64,000 nucleotides of DNA from Onthophagus taurus. Its lineage: Eukaryota > Arthropoda > Insecta > Coleoptera > Scarabaeidae. The stretch covers positions 1,364,001 through 1,428,000 of the forward strand of contig NC_091967.1 of the NCBI RefSeq assembly GCF_036711975.1, read 5' to 3'. Positions 22,901-34,000 of this stretch are shown here, in pieces. Each line of letters begins with the position of its first letter. The first letter of the stretch is position 1. The notes under the pieces were generated by a model, which was not told the origin of the DNA, did not search any database, and saw nothing but the letters and a program-made list of their open reading frames with translations. The position numbers and the translations under genes were made by a program.

Positions 22901-25900
22901 GGCGCCGCGCCGCACCACTATGTTCTACTCATTTGGATATGTATAGTTTGTTTTCGCCGCTTTCCTCACCGCTCTGCTCGCCGCTTTGCTCGTCGCGTCA
23001 GTATGTGTTTAGCCTAACACGCCTGATGTGCTGTCGTACGTTGTCGTGCATGTATAGCAGACCTGGAAGCCGCCGAACGTAGGGAAGCACAACGGACCGT
23101 AGCACCTCATCTACGTAGCGTTGACCCGTCATGGTCTGCTATACACACAGCAGACGTGTACGTCCACCATGTGTAATCGCACCCCATACCATAATGCTCG
23201 GTTGTCGGTGGATAGGGCGTTCTTGCACACACTGCTCGAGTAGACGATCATCACGGCTCCGATGAACTAAAATTCGCGCATCACCGGTGCTCAATTCGAA
23301 TCTTGATTCGTCGGAAAACAAAATGTCCCTCTACTCGGCAACTTACTTATGCCTAGCGTAGACCCATTCGTGACGTATGCTGCGGTGCTCGGGTGTTACT
23401 GGAATCCGCTGTATCGCACGACGCGCGCGCCAGTCCACTATCTACCAAACGCCGCCGTACTGTTCGCGTAGTGAGTGCGCCTTCCCCTGCCGGTGGCCAA
23501 ACAGCTCCAAGTTGCCTTGACGAGGACACACACGACGCTAAAGCGCTGAGCACAAGAGCGCGATGCTCGTGTGCTGGGGACACGCAGGGTCGTCCCGGCC
23601 GCGGCTGAAGGTACCTATGTCCTACCTCAGACCATTCTCACCATGCCCGTTGCACTGCCGATAACGACCGCTCGAGACGAAGGGCAATTTCACAGAACGA
23701 TACACCCTCAATGTGTACACCCACAAACATTCCTCGCTTAAGTAACGCGGTCGCCCATCCATTGCGCACAGAGTACGATAACAATGTGGTCCCTCACACC
23801 ACACTAAAAACAACGGGTATTTTCCATCCACTTCGGTCTCCATAGCGACGGAATGTTCCACTTGGAAGGGCGGCTCAGTCAACAATGCCGCGACGAAACA
23901 ACTCGAAACTCCCTGAATAAACTCGTCTACAGTAAACCTTTGTGCTCCACAAATATTATGGATTTATCTTCACGCGTTCAGATTATATAGGGTGTGCTCG
24001 TGAATTATTTCCAACAGTGTATGTGAGCATTTTTCAAAAAACCCTAATTATTTCTCAAACTATTAATGTTAGGCATAGGACACATGGAATATAAAAGATG
24101 TAAAATGAGACGCCGAAGACGACTAAGTAATAAAATATGGGGGGTGCCATTTAAAAAAATGAAGTTATGGTGATTCCAAATTTCGAAAAGTTAACGTAAC
24201 ATAGTAAAGTGACCAAACGATCTAGACAGCCGTTCTCGGCACCAAAACATACTCTATCATGTTGTTTAAACATGTTCTGAATCCTAAATTGATATCTCAA
24301 AAATTGAGTGTTCTATGATTTTTTGAACAAATGTCCGCTGGAGCAAATTTTTCTAGAAAAATTCGAGAATTGCTGGTTCAAATTGCAAAAAGTAAAGTTA
24401 TTTATAAACCTTCCAAACAGACAAATCCAAATATGTAAAAATATACAGGGTGTTCCATACAGAGTCTGCATTCTCAAATTTTTTGTTTGCACAGAACCCC
24501 AGAAACGTCTAATGACCGGTCTCGCTGAGACACCCTGTATTTTTGTTCAGTTCACTTTAATTAATATAAATTAAATATTTTTCTTTTTAGAGATAAACAC
24601 ATTGATACCATATCAAAACTAAATTTTATTTTAAGCCATACCGTTCTTAATACATTAAATTCAACAGGAAATTTTTCAATGACAAATACTTGGGGGTATA
24701 AAAATGTAACAACCGGGATTTACTCCGGAATGGTTGGCGAATTACAAGCAAAAAGAGCTGATTTGGGAGGTAAAATATCAACTTTGATATATATAACTTT
24801 ATATTTAGACATCTTTTAGGTACCGCAGTATTTTTTACAATCGATAGAACGGAAGTAATGGAATACATTGCACCAACAACTCCAACGAGGGCCGTTTTTA
24901 TGTTTAAAGCCCCGCCACTATCTTATGTCCACAACGTTTTAACTTTACCATTTTCAAAAATCGTATGGTTGGCAAGTTTTTTATTGGTGGTGCTAATCTG
25001 CATTTTGATTTACATAATTGCAAGGTGGGAGTGGAGCGATGAAGAATTTAAAAAAAATTTGGAAGGAAAACACAACGTTTTAGAACCTGATTTTATGGAG
25101 TGCGTCGTTCTTAGTTTAGGTGCCGTTTGTCAACAAGGAAGTGAAGTTGAACCAAGAAGCGCTGCCGGAAGAATAGCGGCATTTATAGTTTTTTTAATTC
25201 TCATGTTTTTATACACATCTTATTCTGCAAATATCGTAGCTTTACTTCAATCCACAAGCGATAGTATTAATACAGTTGAAGATTTACTTAATTCAAGGAT
25301 TCAATTAGGTGTTGAATTAACACCTTACAGCAAATACTATTTTGAAGTAAATTTGAATTATTAATTATGCATCAGTATTAGAATTATTTTTTTTTAGACA
25401 GCAAATGATGATGTAAGAAAAGCAATTTATCAGCAGAAAATCGCACCAAAAGGAACCACATCGAATTTTATGGATCTTTACACTGGTATTAAAAAAATGA
25501 GAGAGGAATTTTTTGCTTTTCACGTTGAGGCGTCCATAGGATATAAAGTTGTGTCTGAAACATTTCAGGAAAATGAAAAATGCGGTTTGAGAGGAATTGA
25601 ATTTCTCCAAGTTATCGATCCTTGGGTTGCTGTTGCTAAAAATAGCAGTTATAAAGAACTTTTTAAGTTTGGGTAAGATTACCGAAAAAATTATGAAATG
25701 TTTAACTAGAACAATTTTTTTTTTTGGTGGATTTATTTTAGATTTAGGAAATTGCATGAAACCGGCGTTCAAAATCGGGAATTTAGAAACGTTTACGTTC
25801 GAAAACCAGTTTGTCAACGAGCAGAAAGCAATTTTATGAGCGTTGGTTTAATCGATTGTTATTATTCCTTTTTAATATTTGGAATTGGTATTGGAACTGC

Positions 25901-25964
25901 TTTAATTGTATTAATCGTTGAAAATGTCGTTCACAAAAAATGTATCAAAAACTCACAATTATAA
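16907..25964 (+). CDS. Ionotropic receptor, IR75-type (tandem copy 2)
   Basis: Six exons with matching phases: 16907-17051, 17107-17587, 24591-24769, 24820-25346, 25398-25672, 25742-25964; 609 residues. The start is the first ATG giving a signal sequence (MMISKHVYFVFMGLMASTQS), 200 bp after the stop of copy 1. The N-terminal domain runs to about residue 209. S1 has WGYKNVTTGIYSGM and IDRTEVMEYIAP (ligand-type arginine near residue 278). M1 is at about 317-340, the pore loop reads GAVCQQGSEVEP, M3 is at about 386-408 ([12 protein letters not shown]), S2 follows, and M4 is at about 578-600. Expected role: odorant-gated cation channel subunit needing a co-receptor. Intron 2 is expanded to 7.0 kb by nested elements, yet the frame is intact. 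A polyadenylation-type AATAAA is near 26047. Copies 2 and 3 share intron positions. Confidence 0.9.
18118..19655 (-). mobile_element. Penelope-like element, RT truncated
   Basis: From 19615 downward on the minus strand there is an N-terminal basic, helical region with RNA-binding character. The reverse transcriptase follows with YGLPKIHKPDVPLRPIVSAI (~18750), LVSFDVESLFTRVP (~18530) and QFEGAAMGSPLSPVIAN (~18330). These are the Penelope-type fingers, motif A and motif B. Frameshifts lie near 19380, 19110 and 18880. After motif B the frame jumps to a terminal-repeat-like sequence at 18254-18300 (tttctgaggaaggttgcaac then atccgaaacgtc). So a deletion removed motif C and the GIY-YIG nuclease. 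A satellite fragment adjoins at 18185-18245. Confidence 0.85.
19675..20374. mobile_element. Second copy of long foldback element, inverted and truncated
   Basis: This is the reverse complement of the element at 12603. It ends at 20374 with tgcacggatagtag. The central palindrome is at 19733-19815 (GGTGCGTCCCAGACAGGACG against its complement). One arm is complete on the right. The left arm is cut at about 19675, where the Penelope-like element begins. Comparison with the first copy confirms that the family border is the CTACTATCCGTGC terminus. Confidence 0.75.
20449..20986. mobile_element. Short TIR element inserted in the Tc1 copy
   Basis: CCGGAGCCTACGATATTCCA at the left matches the inverse of tggaatatcgtaggctccgg at the right. 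Flanks read gtgtCTAG and tCTAGcgc. The uninterrupted Tc1 copy at 36664 reads gtgtctaacgc here in inverse orientation, which shows a precise insertion with a CTAG or TCTAG duplication. The interior is AT-rich and noncoding. The superfamily is not assigned. Confidence 0.7.
21353..23014. mobile_element. PIF/Harbinger-like non-autonomous element
   Basis: Ends GGCTAAACTCATACTGGAGC and its inverse (agtatgtgtttagcc) define TIRs of about 55 bp that continue with gcgacgagcaaagcggcgag. A TAA flanks both sides; the empty site is seen in the other Tc1 copy (tgtacaacacg). TIR style plus a 3 bp TWA duplication fits PIF/Harbinger. No DDE transposase is present; the interior is taken up by a Penelope-like fragment. 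Confidence 0.65.
21473..22385 (+). pseudogene. Penelope-like RT motif C plus GIY-YIG endonuclease fragment
   Basis: The first frame contains MRYVDDILIIWDDDGFNLID (reverse transcriptase motif C, ~21650). After a frameshift near 21800, the second frame reads YSLECNICGATYIGKTMRAL (~22045), the GIY-YIG nuclease core, with the downstream RIREH. A stop follows at 22380. This combination is specific to endonuclease-bearing Penelope-like elements. The RT upstream of motif C is missing. It belongs to a different family from the copy at 18118-19655, which keeps the complementary half. Confidence 0.85.
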
Positions 25965-26262
25965 CACTTTATTCTACATTGTACCGTTCATATATCGTGA
26001 CAATGCAAATCTAAATCGATAAAGAGATTGTTGCTTTGTGTTTTCAATAAATATTTATGTAACCACAGTTTTTCTACATTGATTAATTTCACTCCTTTTT
26101 ATAGATGTTTTTATTTAAGAATCTAAGAAATACGCTTGAGGTTAATTTTCAATTTCATAATAAAATTATCTTGTTTATTATCAATTATAAATCTCGTGGT
26201 GAGTAATGACATTCATACCTAGAAGTTTTATATTCGCTGTATTTTTAAGAATCATGATATAT
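25965..26262 (+). other. 3' flank of receptor copy 2 with duplicated 55 bp motif
   Basis: Noncoding. It holds AATAAA near 26047. A segment at about 26018-26075 (taaagagattgttgctttgt ... tatttatgtaaccacag) recurs at 30740-30795 upstream of receptor copy 3. It may be a remnant of the tandem duplication that made the array. Confidence 0.5.
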
Positions 26263-29200
26263 ACAGGTGTCCCGTTAAGCGTACGGAGCGGCTGTATCTC
26301 GACAACGGTAAGGCCTAGAGGTTTGGCAAAAAAATCCTTATAAGCAAAGTGGGCAAACTCCAAACATTGACTCATTTGCTACAGCTTGACGAATAGATAT
26401 ATATTCTTCGGGGATATCTTCAACAAATTGTGCGCCAGAAATTTGGAAGTCACTTCTAGAAAACCATGTTTTGATAATTCCACTCTTTGTTCCTATCTGA
26501 TAAACATCATTATTAATTTTAAGAATTTTTCTAATTAAATTTGGTGCGTCTAAAGGGCCACGGTCGACTTTCGGCACATTTAATAGAACAAAATTTCCAA
26601 CTGTGACCGATTTTAGGTTCTTCCCGTTATTTTCAATAATTTTTTCTGCCGCTCGTTTATGACCTTCGTGTGCTTTTTGACGTTGTGAAGATATATTTTC
26701 TTGTCTATTACAAATATCGCATTGATACTCCATATCATTTTCATCGGAGATTGAGCAAACGTTTTGGAAACAAGTTTTATGAATCTTCATGGAACATGAA
26801 GAGCATGAAACAAAAGGTGTTTCATTCAAATATCCCGAACAAATAAAACACAACTCTTGAACATTAGAGAATTGGTTTTCATCTTGATTTTCTCCAACTT
26901 TTCCCTTATATTCGTCATTTCTTAACTTTTCCAAATCTTCTTCACTAAAAACTTTTTTAAGAATTGCCTGTGGAATGTTAGTTGAATTTAGTCCTATCTT
27001 TGGTTCCGTTCCAAAAAGGGCGGTATATGGACTGCGCCCTATGATCCTGTGCTTTGACGACTGAACGAAGCGGCATCCTATCACCCAATCTGTATTCTTA
27101 TTGTCATCCATCCACGAACGTAACATATTTTCAACATCCTAGTTGCAGCGCTCTACGCTTCCCTGTGATTGCGGATGTCGAGGTCTTCCATGTACTAGTT
27201 TACAATCAGCCCACATACCAGAAAGTTCTTTAACCACATCAGCTGTAAATTCACGTCCGTTGTCGCTTTGCAGAATGTGCGGTGCGCCGAAATCCAAAAA
27301 TATCTTCAGTAGTTCCATTGCAACTTCAGCAACACGCTTTGTTGTTAAAGGTCGCAGAAGACAAAATTTAGTTGCATGATCTTGATAATTCATTAACCAT
27401 TTATATCCTCGACATGGAGTTGATTGAAAGTCGATCAAATCAACTTGACTGCGAAGGTTAAAATCTTTTGTTGTGATTGGTCTTACCACAATATTACGTT
27501 GTTGTTGAGATTTCTTCGTATTATACATTTTACAAAGCGATACAAACATTTCAACTGCTGGTCTGGGAATGTAAAATTTATTTTTTAATTCAAACAGCAT
27601 TTTATCTCTTCCTCCATGTCCAGTGCATGGAGTGCACGGTGACATTGAAGAAGTCTGTCAAAGTATTCTTCAACCGGAATCATTACTACTACAGGATCCT
27701 CATTACTTCTTCTTTTTTTGATTAAAATTCTTGTTTCGCCAATCTCCATTGTGCCGTATTTTCTGGTTAATCCATATTGTCTACTAGTCTTCTTTTTTTC
27801 AGGGTTATTTGCATCCAAAATTTCGCGAATTGCTTCTTCCAAAGTTGCTTTTGTCCAAGGATTCTTTACGACATTTTCACTCTTATTGCAGTATCTTTCA
27901 TTTGCGCATTAAAGTTTATTCTCATGTTATTTTCGTCTACAATTATTGCAGACATCATTAAGGCTATAAGGAGGGAAAACATTAAAAACTATTGTAAATT
28001 TAAATTTTATAATCTTTATAATTTAACCGCACTAACTTTTTTGGTTACCTAATATATTAGTAAATCATAGGAAACAGTTGTGTAACGGTTAAAACCAATA
28101 AAATACGGCGTTTTGTTTCAATAAACTAGTGTAACTTATTTTTGTTTGAAATTAACAGCTAGACACCCCTTTAATCGATAAACTTTCTACATTTCTACCT
28201 ACGTTTCACGCTCTTCTATTTTTGTTTACCTTATTAGTTGTTTATCCTTGACTGCACTGCAACAATAGTTAAACTAACCTATAAGAAAACCAAGAACAAT
28301 ATGCGATGCTACTGCGGCGCACACGTTTCAACAAGTATAATGCGTTAATCACAACAACCCCACCCTAGCTTATTCTTAATACGCCGTCGACTGTAAGGCT
28401 AATTGCAAAAAGCCTCAATAAAACCAGGCTTTTTAAAGAAACAGTTGTCCACTTTGTGGGCTTATTGTAATAAGCCTAAAAAATTTCAGGCTGTTTACAA
28501 AATGTGAGATAATTTGTTATTAATTTGTTTTCGGAGTTCCCAGATTATGTGTGAACTCTATGCATTGCGCACCAATGTGATTTACGAATTCATAGAGATG
28601 TCTGAATGGGCTACACGTTGCCAGTTTTCCGTAATCGCTAAATCAATCTTAAAAACACTTCTAGAGAAAAATGTCTTTCTTTGTTGTAATTGCATTACAC
28701 ATTTTTGCCATGCGTTGCGTCGTATTCGAAACATTGAAAATAAATCATCATACGCTCTATCAATCATACGCTTCTGCGTTGGTAAATGACATGTTTACAG
28801 TTACCATGGTTATGTGATTTGTTTTTATCGATGAGGTAACTGGATCCGATTGATGGCACTCGAGTTTTTAACATTTTCTTCTATAATTCGAGAACGGGTG
28901 GCGATATCGAGATGCGGTTTTCACTAAAATTTAGCAAATTTTAAGGTGACTAAGAATCTGTGAAGTAAATAGTATCGTTCCATTTAATTTTTCTTCAAAA
29001 ATCACAAAAATATGTAATCGCAGCAGATAACGCCCTCTAGCTTATTTGTTTTAAAGCGAACGGTCTTATTGAAAATATCTTTACAAAGAGCATAAAATGC
29101 TCTTTCAAATAACACCAAAAATATTCAAATCGGTTGAATGGTCCAGGAGATATTAAAATGTAAACATATGAAAACGCATTGGCCTCCCCCTCCCTTATTA

Positions 29201-29434
29201 TGACAGATATGAGAAATATCGCAAAACAAAAGCGATGCGGTATTATCAAAGCTATTAAATGATGTTGTCAAAATTATAGCTCATCGTTATAGCGGCAATT
29301 TTATGTTTCTCAATGGCAATTACGCCCCCAGCTATTTCTCTTGGTCAGTTTGCTCATAAAGATTTTTTTCCCAAACCTCTAGGCCTTACCGTTCTAGAGA
29401 TACAGCCGCTCCGTACGCTTAACGGGACACCTGT
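26263..29434 (-). mobile_element. DNA transposon with retroviral-type integrase (Ginger/KRBA2-like)
   Basis: Inverted ends of about 95 bp: ACAGGTGTCCCGTTAAGCGT at 26263 and its inverse at 29434, continuing through the block ggtaaggcctagaggtttgg. An ATAT (or TA) flank is present on both sides. There is no LTR, RT or protease; the only coding content is an integrase-like protein near the left end. Integrase-only elements with TIRs are the Ginger type. The 27850-29330 half is noncoding as far as I can read. It lies between receptor copies 2 and 3. Confidence 0.75.
26338..27842 (-). pseudogene. Integrase-like transposase with PHD-type zinc finger
   Basis: Minus strand in three segments: 27842-27585, 27645-27139, 27126-26338. 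An N-terminal zinc-binding-like region (CHRALH ... SLCKMY) precedes an rve core with QVDLIDFQS (first Asp), LQSDNGREF (second Asp) and HPQSQGSVER (Glu). A TAG stop lies a few codons after the Glu at ~27139, and a frameshift lies near 27600. Then comes GRSPYTALFG, a Cys4-His-Cys3 PHD-like finger (CFICSGYL, CSSCSMKIHKTC, CDIC; ~26730-26870), and a C-terminal SH3-like/GPY-type region ending CPLCL. All three catalytic acids are retained; the defects are few, suggesting recent activity. The protein ends within the element's own TIR. Confidence 0.8.
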
Positions 29435-29618
29435 ATATGTTAAATTGAACCTTAACGTTTCTAGTTTATGATATAAAAACTATAAGATATTGAAAGTACC
29501 AGAAAAAAATAATTATTCCTAATCTTCCTAAGATTATACATTGGTCATTTCGTTCTATATTCTTCCAAAAATGGTCCGACTATATACCGGGAATTTCATA
29601 TAACTCGCAATAGATATA

Positions 29619-30382
29619 CAGGGTGCCCATTATGTATGGAATATAGTATATATCTTGGTAGGTATCAACTTTATAAAAAAACATTTTATACAAAAGTTGT
29701 TTAATATTTTATTTGCCATAATAAGACAGCATTCAATTGTTTTTATTTCAGAAAACAAATGAGCAACGAATAACACTTGAAGTTTTTTAAATGGCAATGT
29801 ACCCTTTCGTTAAGTTCATTTGATAGAGATTTTTTTTCTCTTTACGATAACGTAAAATTTTAGCACCCTCATATCAGAAAATTTTTGAAAAAATGTAAAA
29901 ATTGTTTATTAAGAAAATTTACCTAATAACATTAATCTAGATATCCGAAATCGTCTCGAAGTACCTCGAATTATTGGAGATGTACACTAATTTTTCGTTT
30001 ATTTGTTTTATTTTGTATTTAAATTTAATTTACAGTAATAATTCGAGGTACTTGACGATCTCGGATATCTAGATTAATGTTATTAATTTTTATTAATAAA
30101 CAATTTTTCCATTTTTCTCAAAAATTTTCTGATGTAAGGATACAAAAATTTTACGCCATCGTAAAGAGAAAAGTAATCTCTATCAAATGAGCCTAAAGAA
30201 AGAATACATTGCCATTTAAAAAAATTTAAGTATTACTCGTTATTCATTTGTTTTCTGAATTAAAAATAATTGAATGCAGTCTTATTAAATAAAATATTAA
30301 ACGAGTTTTGTATAAAATGTTTTGCTATAAAGTTGATATCTACAAAGATATATACTATATTCCATACATAATGGGCACCCTG
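29619..30382. mobile_element. Near-perfect foldback element (764 bp)
   Basis: Ends CAGGGTGCCCATTATGTATGG and its inverse (ccatacataatgggcaccctg), each flanked by TA. Pairing runs almost to the centre at ~30000: the block catctagatatccgaaatcg-like at 29935 meets its inverse at 30060, and cctcgaattattgg meets ataattcgaggtac. It is entirely noncoding. It is in the CAGGGTG terminus group. Confidence 0.85.
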
Positions 30383-31096
30383 TATGTATGCAGTAACCGT
30401 AGTTGCGAAATTACAAAAATATACCACAATCTAACCCTAAATAACATTCAAAACTAGAACTAACACTAGACCTAGAACTAGAAACAATCTTACATGTTAC
30501 ATTTTATGTGGGATAAATTTCTATGTAAATATATTTTTATATATTGCATTTTAAGTTAAATTCACTGTATACGGTTATCAACATAACCATAGAATTAGAG
30601 AAATAATACGCAAGAACTAGTCTGGCATTAAATTTGAGTTCCTGGAAAAAATTTTATTAAACCATGACCTCGTAACATGACGTGAATTCGTAAAGTAAAT
30701 CCAATGGTAAATAATAAATAATGACGAAGCGTATACCAGTCAATAAAGAGATTGTTCCTTGTGTCATGCGTTCAATATTTATGTAACCACAGGTTTCTGC
30801 CTATTGCTTTAATACGAAGACGACCTTCGATTATTCTCCTACATCACTCAATTATACCATGACAGTTCAGATTTGAATATTTCTTTTTGTCTTTCAAAGG
30901 CGAAATTGGAACGTTATAAATTATTTAAAATATTTTTTTTACTTTTATGTGAAAAGAAAATTCTAAGTTAGGAGCTTTAAATTTTCTTCTCGTAATTTTA
31001 GGATAGTTAAAATTTAAATAGTTTCAAAACGTTTAAATAGCAGAATTTTCTTTCAAAAGATAATTAGTTCAAATTTCGTTGAATCAGAGCCACATC
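30383..31096 (+). other. Upstream region of receptor copy 3
   Basis: AT-rich DNA. It contains a satellite fragment (30452-30485, actaacactagacctagaac) and the second copy of the 55 bp motif (30740-30795). No core promoter element is clear. Confidence 0.4.
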
Positions 31097-34000
31097 ATGT
31101 TTAAAAATGTTTACCTTTTTATAATTATAAATTTAATAAACACAACGCAATCACATTTAGATGCCGATTTTTTAAAAGATTTTTTAAATGCACAAATTGT
31201 ACCAATAAAACTTCATTTCTTTGGTTGTTATGATATTGGTAAGATTATTAAATGTTTTTTTTTATCGCTATATTTTAATAAACATTGTAGAATTTCGAAA
31301 AAATTTCTTAAAAACATCAAATAAACACCTAATCTCTTTTAAAACGATTAATTCACCCATTAATATTCTTCAAACTAGACAAGAACAAACGTTTGTGTTA
31401 GATTCGAATTGTTTGGGTTTTGAAAATGTTTTAAAACAAGCTCAAATTTCAAATCTATTCTCGTATCCGTTTCGTTGGATCTTTATTGGGAATAAAAACG
31501 ATATTTCGGTTGATTTAAACATTTTGATTGATAGTCGATTTTATTTAATAACAAAATCATTTCAAGAAGACGCTAAGAATAATTATGTAATTGATGTAAA
31601 GGCGATTTATAAAGTTTCTAAAACAAGCACTACTTATATAGAGAATCATTTAGGTAGATGGGACAAAAATAATTTATTTTTTAAGGATATTAATTTAATC
31701 AGAGATCGTTATAACATGTATCAAACAATTGTGAACGTTTCTTGTGTTATAACACATAAAGATACGTGGAAACATATGTGGGATTACCGGTAAAATAATT
31801 TGATTTCATTAAGTTATTAATTAATTTTTTAATATTTTATTGTTGTAGAAATAACCATATTGATGTTCAATCAAAAATAAGTTATATTTTAAGCCACACA
31901 ATTCTTCATTCAATGAATGCTACAGGAAATTATTTAGTGAGAAATTCATGGGGATTTAGAAATGCTAGTACTGGTTTATACGATGGTATGGTTGGTGATG
32001 TACAAAGGCACAAAGTGGAATTAGGAGGTAAGAAATTAATAAATAAATAATATTATAAATAAACATAAGAAATTTATGTTTAGTAAATATAGTGGTCAAT
32101 TTTTAGTTATCATTTTTTACTTCATTTAAATTTCGATTTATTCTGATATGATGCATGGTGACAGATTTGCATATAAAACTCTTTTTCTACAAATTGTTTA
32201 TAACACACCTCATTATTTCTCCACATTAACAGAAAATAGAGTGCTTTAGCTTTAATTTAAGATATATATCACATTTTAATTCCTTAACCTTTCGGCAGGC
32301 GCGCCTATTTTTATTACACGAGCAGGCGCGTAGTGTACAGGGTGTCCCAATTTCGATCTCCGAAACTAAAAGAGATAGAAAAAAAGTAGCTTATATGTCA
32401 TGATCTCGTTTTTCGAGAAAATGCTAATGCCGAAAACTCCGAACAGCTATCGTCTTTTGTTTTCGCCCTATCAGCAAAAACTGAAAATTTTGCAAAAACG
32501 ACAATCGCGAATATTTCACTTATTATCAAAGATGGTGTATTATAAATAAAACATTATATGGGCAACTTTTTACGAAGAATTCAGTGGCGTAGGTAGAATT
32601 TTATTCCCATCTTTTATTTTCGAGATTTTAGACGTAACTTTATTTTTTTAAATGGAAACCATAGTTGGCTATGACTTAAAATAATTTGCTATTTTCTTCT
32701 GATAACAAATATATATAGTTTGTGGGGTATATTTCTTATAGTTATTGAATAATTAACAAAAATTCATTTTGTTCCATCTAAATCTAATGTATGTATTTAA
32801 AAGTTAACGTTGCTATGGTGATAACCATACATACTATGATGGAATATAATGTATCAATTTTTTTTGTTCTTTCTAAAACTATTGTATGTATTTAAAACTT
32901 AATGTTGTTATGGTGATAACCATACCATGAAAGCATTGTTTCCAATTATTGGCAAAGTTTGTAGCAAGGACAGTAGAATCTAACAGGACTGCTACATCCA
33001 TTGTATTTTTGTAGTCGACTATGGGTTGGTTGCCTGCACTCTACGTCACACTATTTGCCACGCCTAGTAGATAACTGTCTATGTTTTTAGAGGTTATATG
33101 ATAGACATTAATACCTCTAAAAACATAAAACTTCAAAACTAATATGAATACGTCTAGGATATAACCTCTAAAAACACACAGCAAACGCATAGACCATAAC
33201 AACAGCTGGGCGTGGAAAATGGTGTGACGTAGTTTGCGGGTAGGCTGTCACAACAATGGATGTAGCAGTCCTGTTAGATTTTATTGTCCTTGAGTTTGTA
33301 GTAGTATTTAAAAATTCACTAACAACTCTGGCATTATGTGCTTGTGCTCCGTTATATTGAAAATATATCATTTGAGACATATTTAGTGGCAAATTGTCGA
33401 CTAAAGGCTCAATGTGCTGCCTTAATATATTGAGGTATTTCCCTGAGTTTAAGTTTTTATGGTAGATACTATATGCCAAAACTCTATTATCTAAAAAGGC
33501 ACACCATACATTGAACCCCAATCATCTTTGAACACTCAGAGACTTCATCGGTCCAGATGACGTTTTGAACAAACAGCAGATTATTTAATTTTTCTAAATA
33601 TCATCTACAAAATTTTAATCTTAGATTGACATCTCCGGCAGGTAAATAATGAGTTAGCCCCGCTTTGTATGGTTTATACTTATTTTTCTTTCATATTCGG
33701 GAGCAGCGGCTTTTGGGTGAGACGTCTTGTTGCAATTTCTCTTGCAGGTCATTTTGGTATGTTTTTGTATGTGGTTTGGGGAAGGACCAAATATCCATTA
33801 AATTTTCTGCTAACCGGCTGAAGGTTCTTACGTGCGGTTGTCTTCTTTCTGGATATCTTGTGAAATAAAATTCCGCGGCTAACGTCGCATTCTTATCTGA
33901 TAACATATAGCATTCCATCATGTTACATTTTTCATAATTTTCGAAATTCATTGTAAAGTTTTATTCAGTTTTGTTATACTTTGACACTTAACACGCTGGT

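Larger units (their letters stand above)
20393..24019 (-). mobile_element. Tc1-like transposon, interrupted
   Basis: Terminal inverted repeats: CACTGTTGGAAATAATTCAC at 20393 and the inverse ending CCAACAGTG at 24019, both flanked by TA. Minus-strand transposase pieces are an N-terminal helix-turn-helix region (23620-23885), a catalytic core with [14 protein letters not shown] (~23320) and SIMVWGAI (~23190), and a C-terminal block with [20 protein letters not shown] (~21290). The order is colinear with the copy at 36664-38330. It is interrupted by a 538 bp TIR element and by a Harbinger-like element, and also carries point mutations. Confidence 0.85.
17600..24537. mobile_element. Foldback element hosting a transposon nest
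   Basis: The left end, CAGGGGTGTCTCAGCGAGACC, is the inverse of the right end (ggtctcgctgagacaccctg). Both are flanked by TA. The arms of about 440-480 bp match along their length: 17810-17990 pairs with 24150-24330, including a shared block on the theme aagtaccataacttcatttt / aaaatgaagttatggtgatt. No transposase of its own is seen. Everything between about 18050 and 24050 is later insertions. It occupies the intron before the exon encoding RDKHID of receptor copy 2. Confidence 0.8.

Noticed and set aside
22637-23082. Membrane-like small frames
   Set aside because: They lie across the end of the Penelope fragment and the Harbinger-like TIR and have no conserved pattern.
26338-27842. LTR retrotransposon integrase
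   Set aside because: No RT, protease or LTR is found; inverted ends bound the unit instead.
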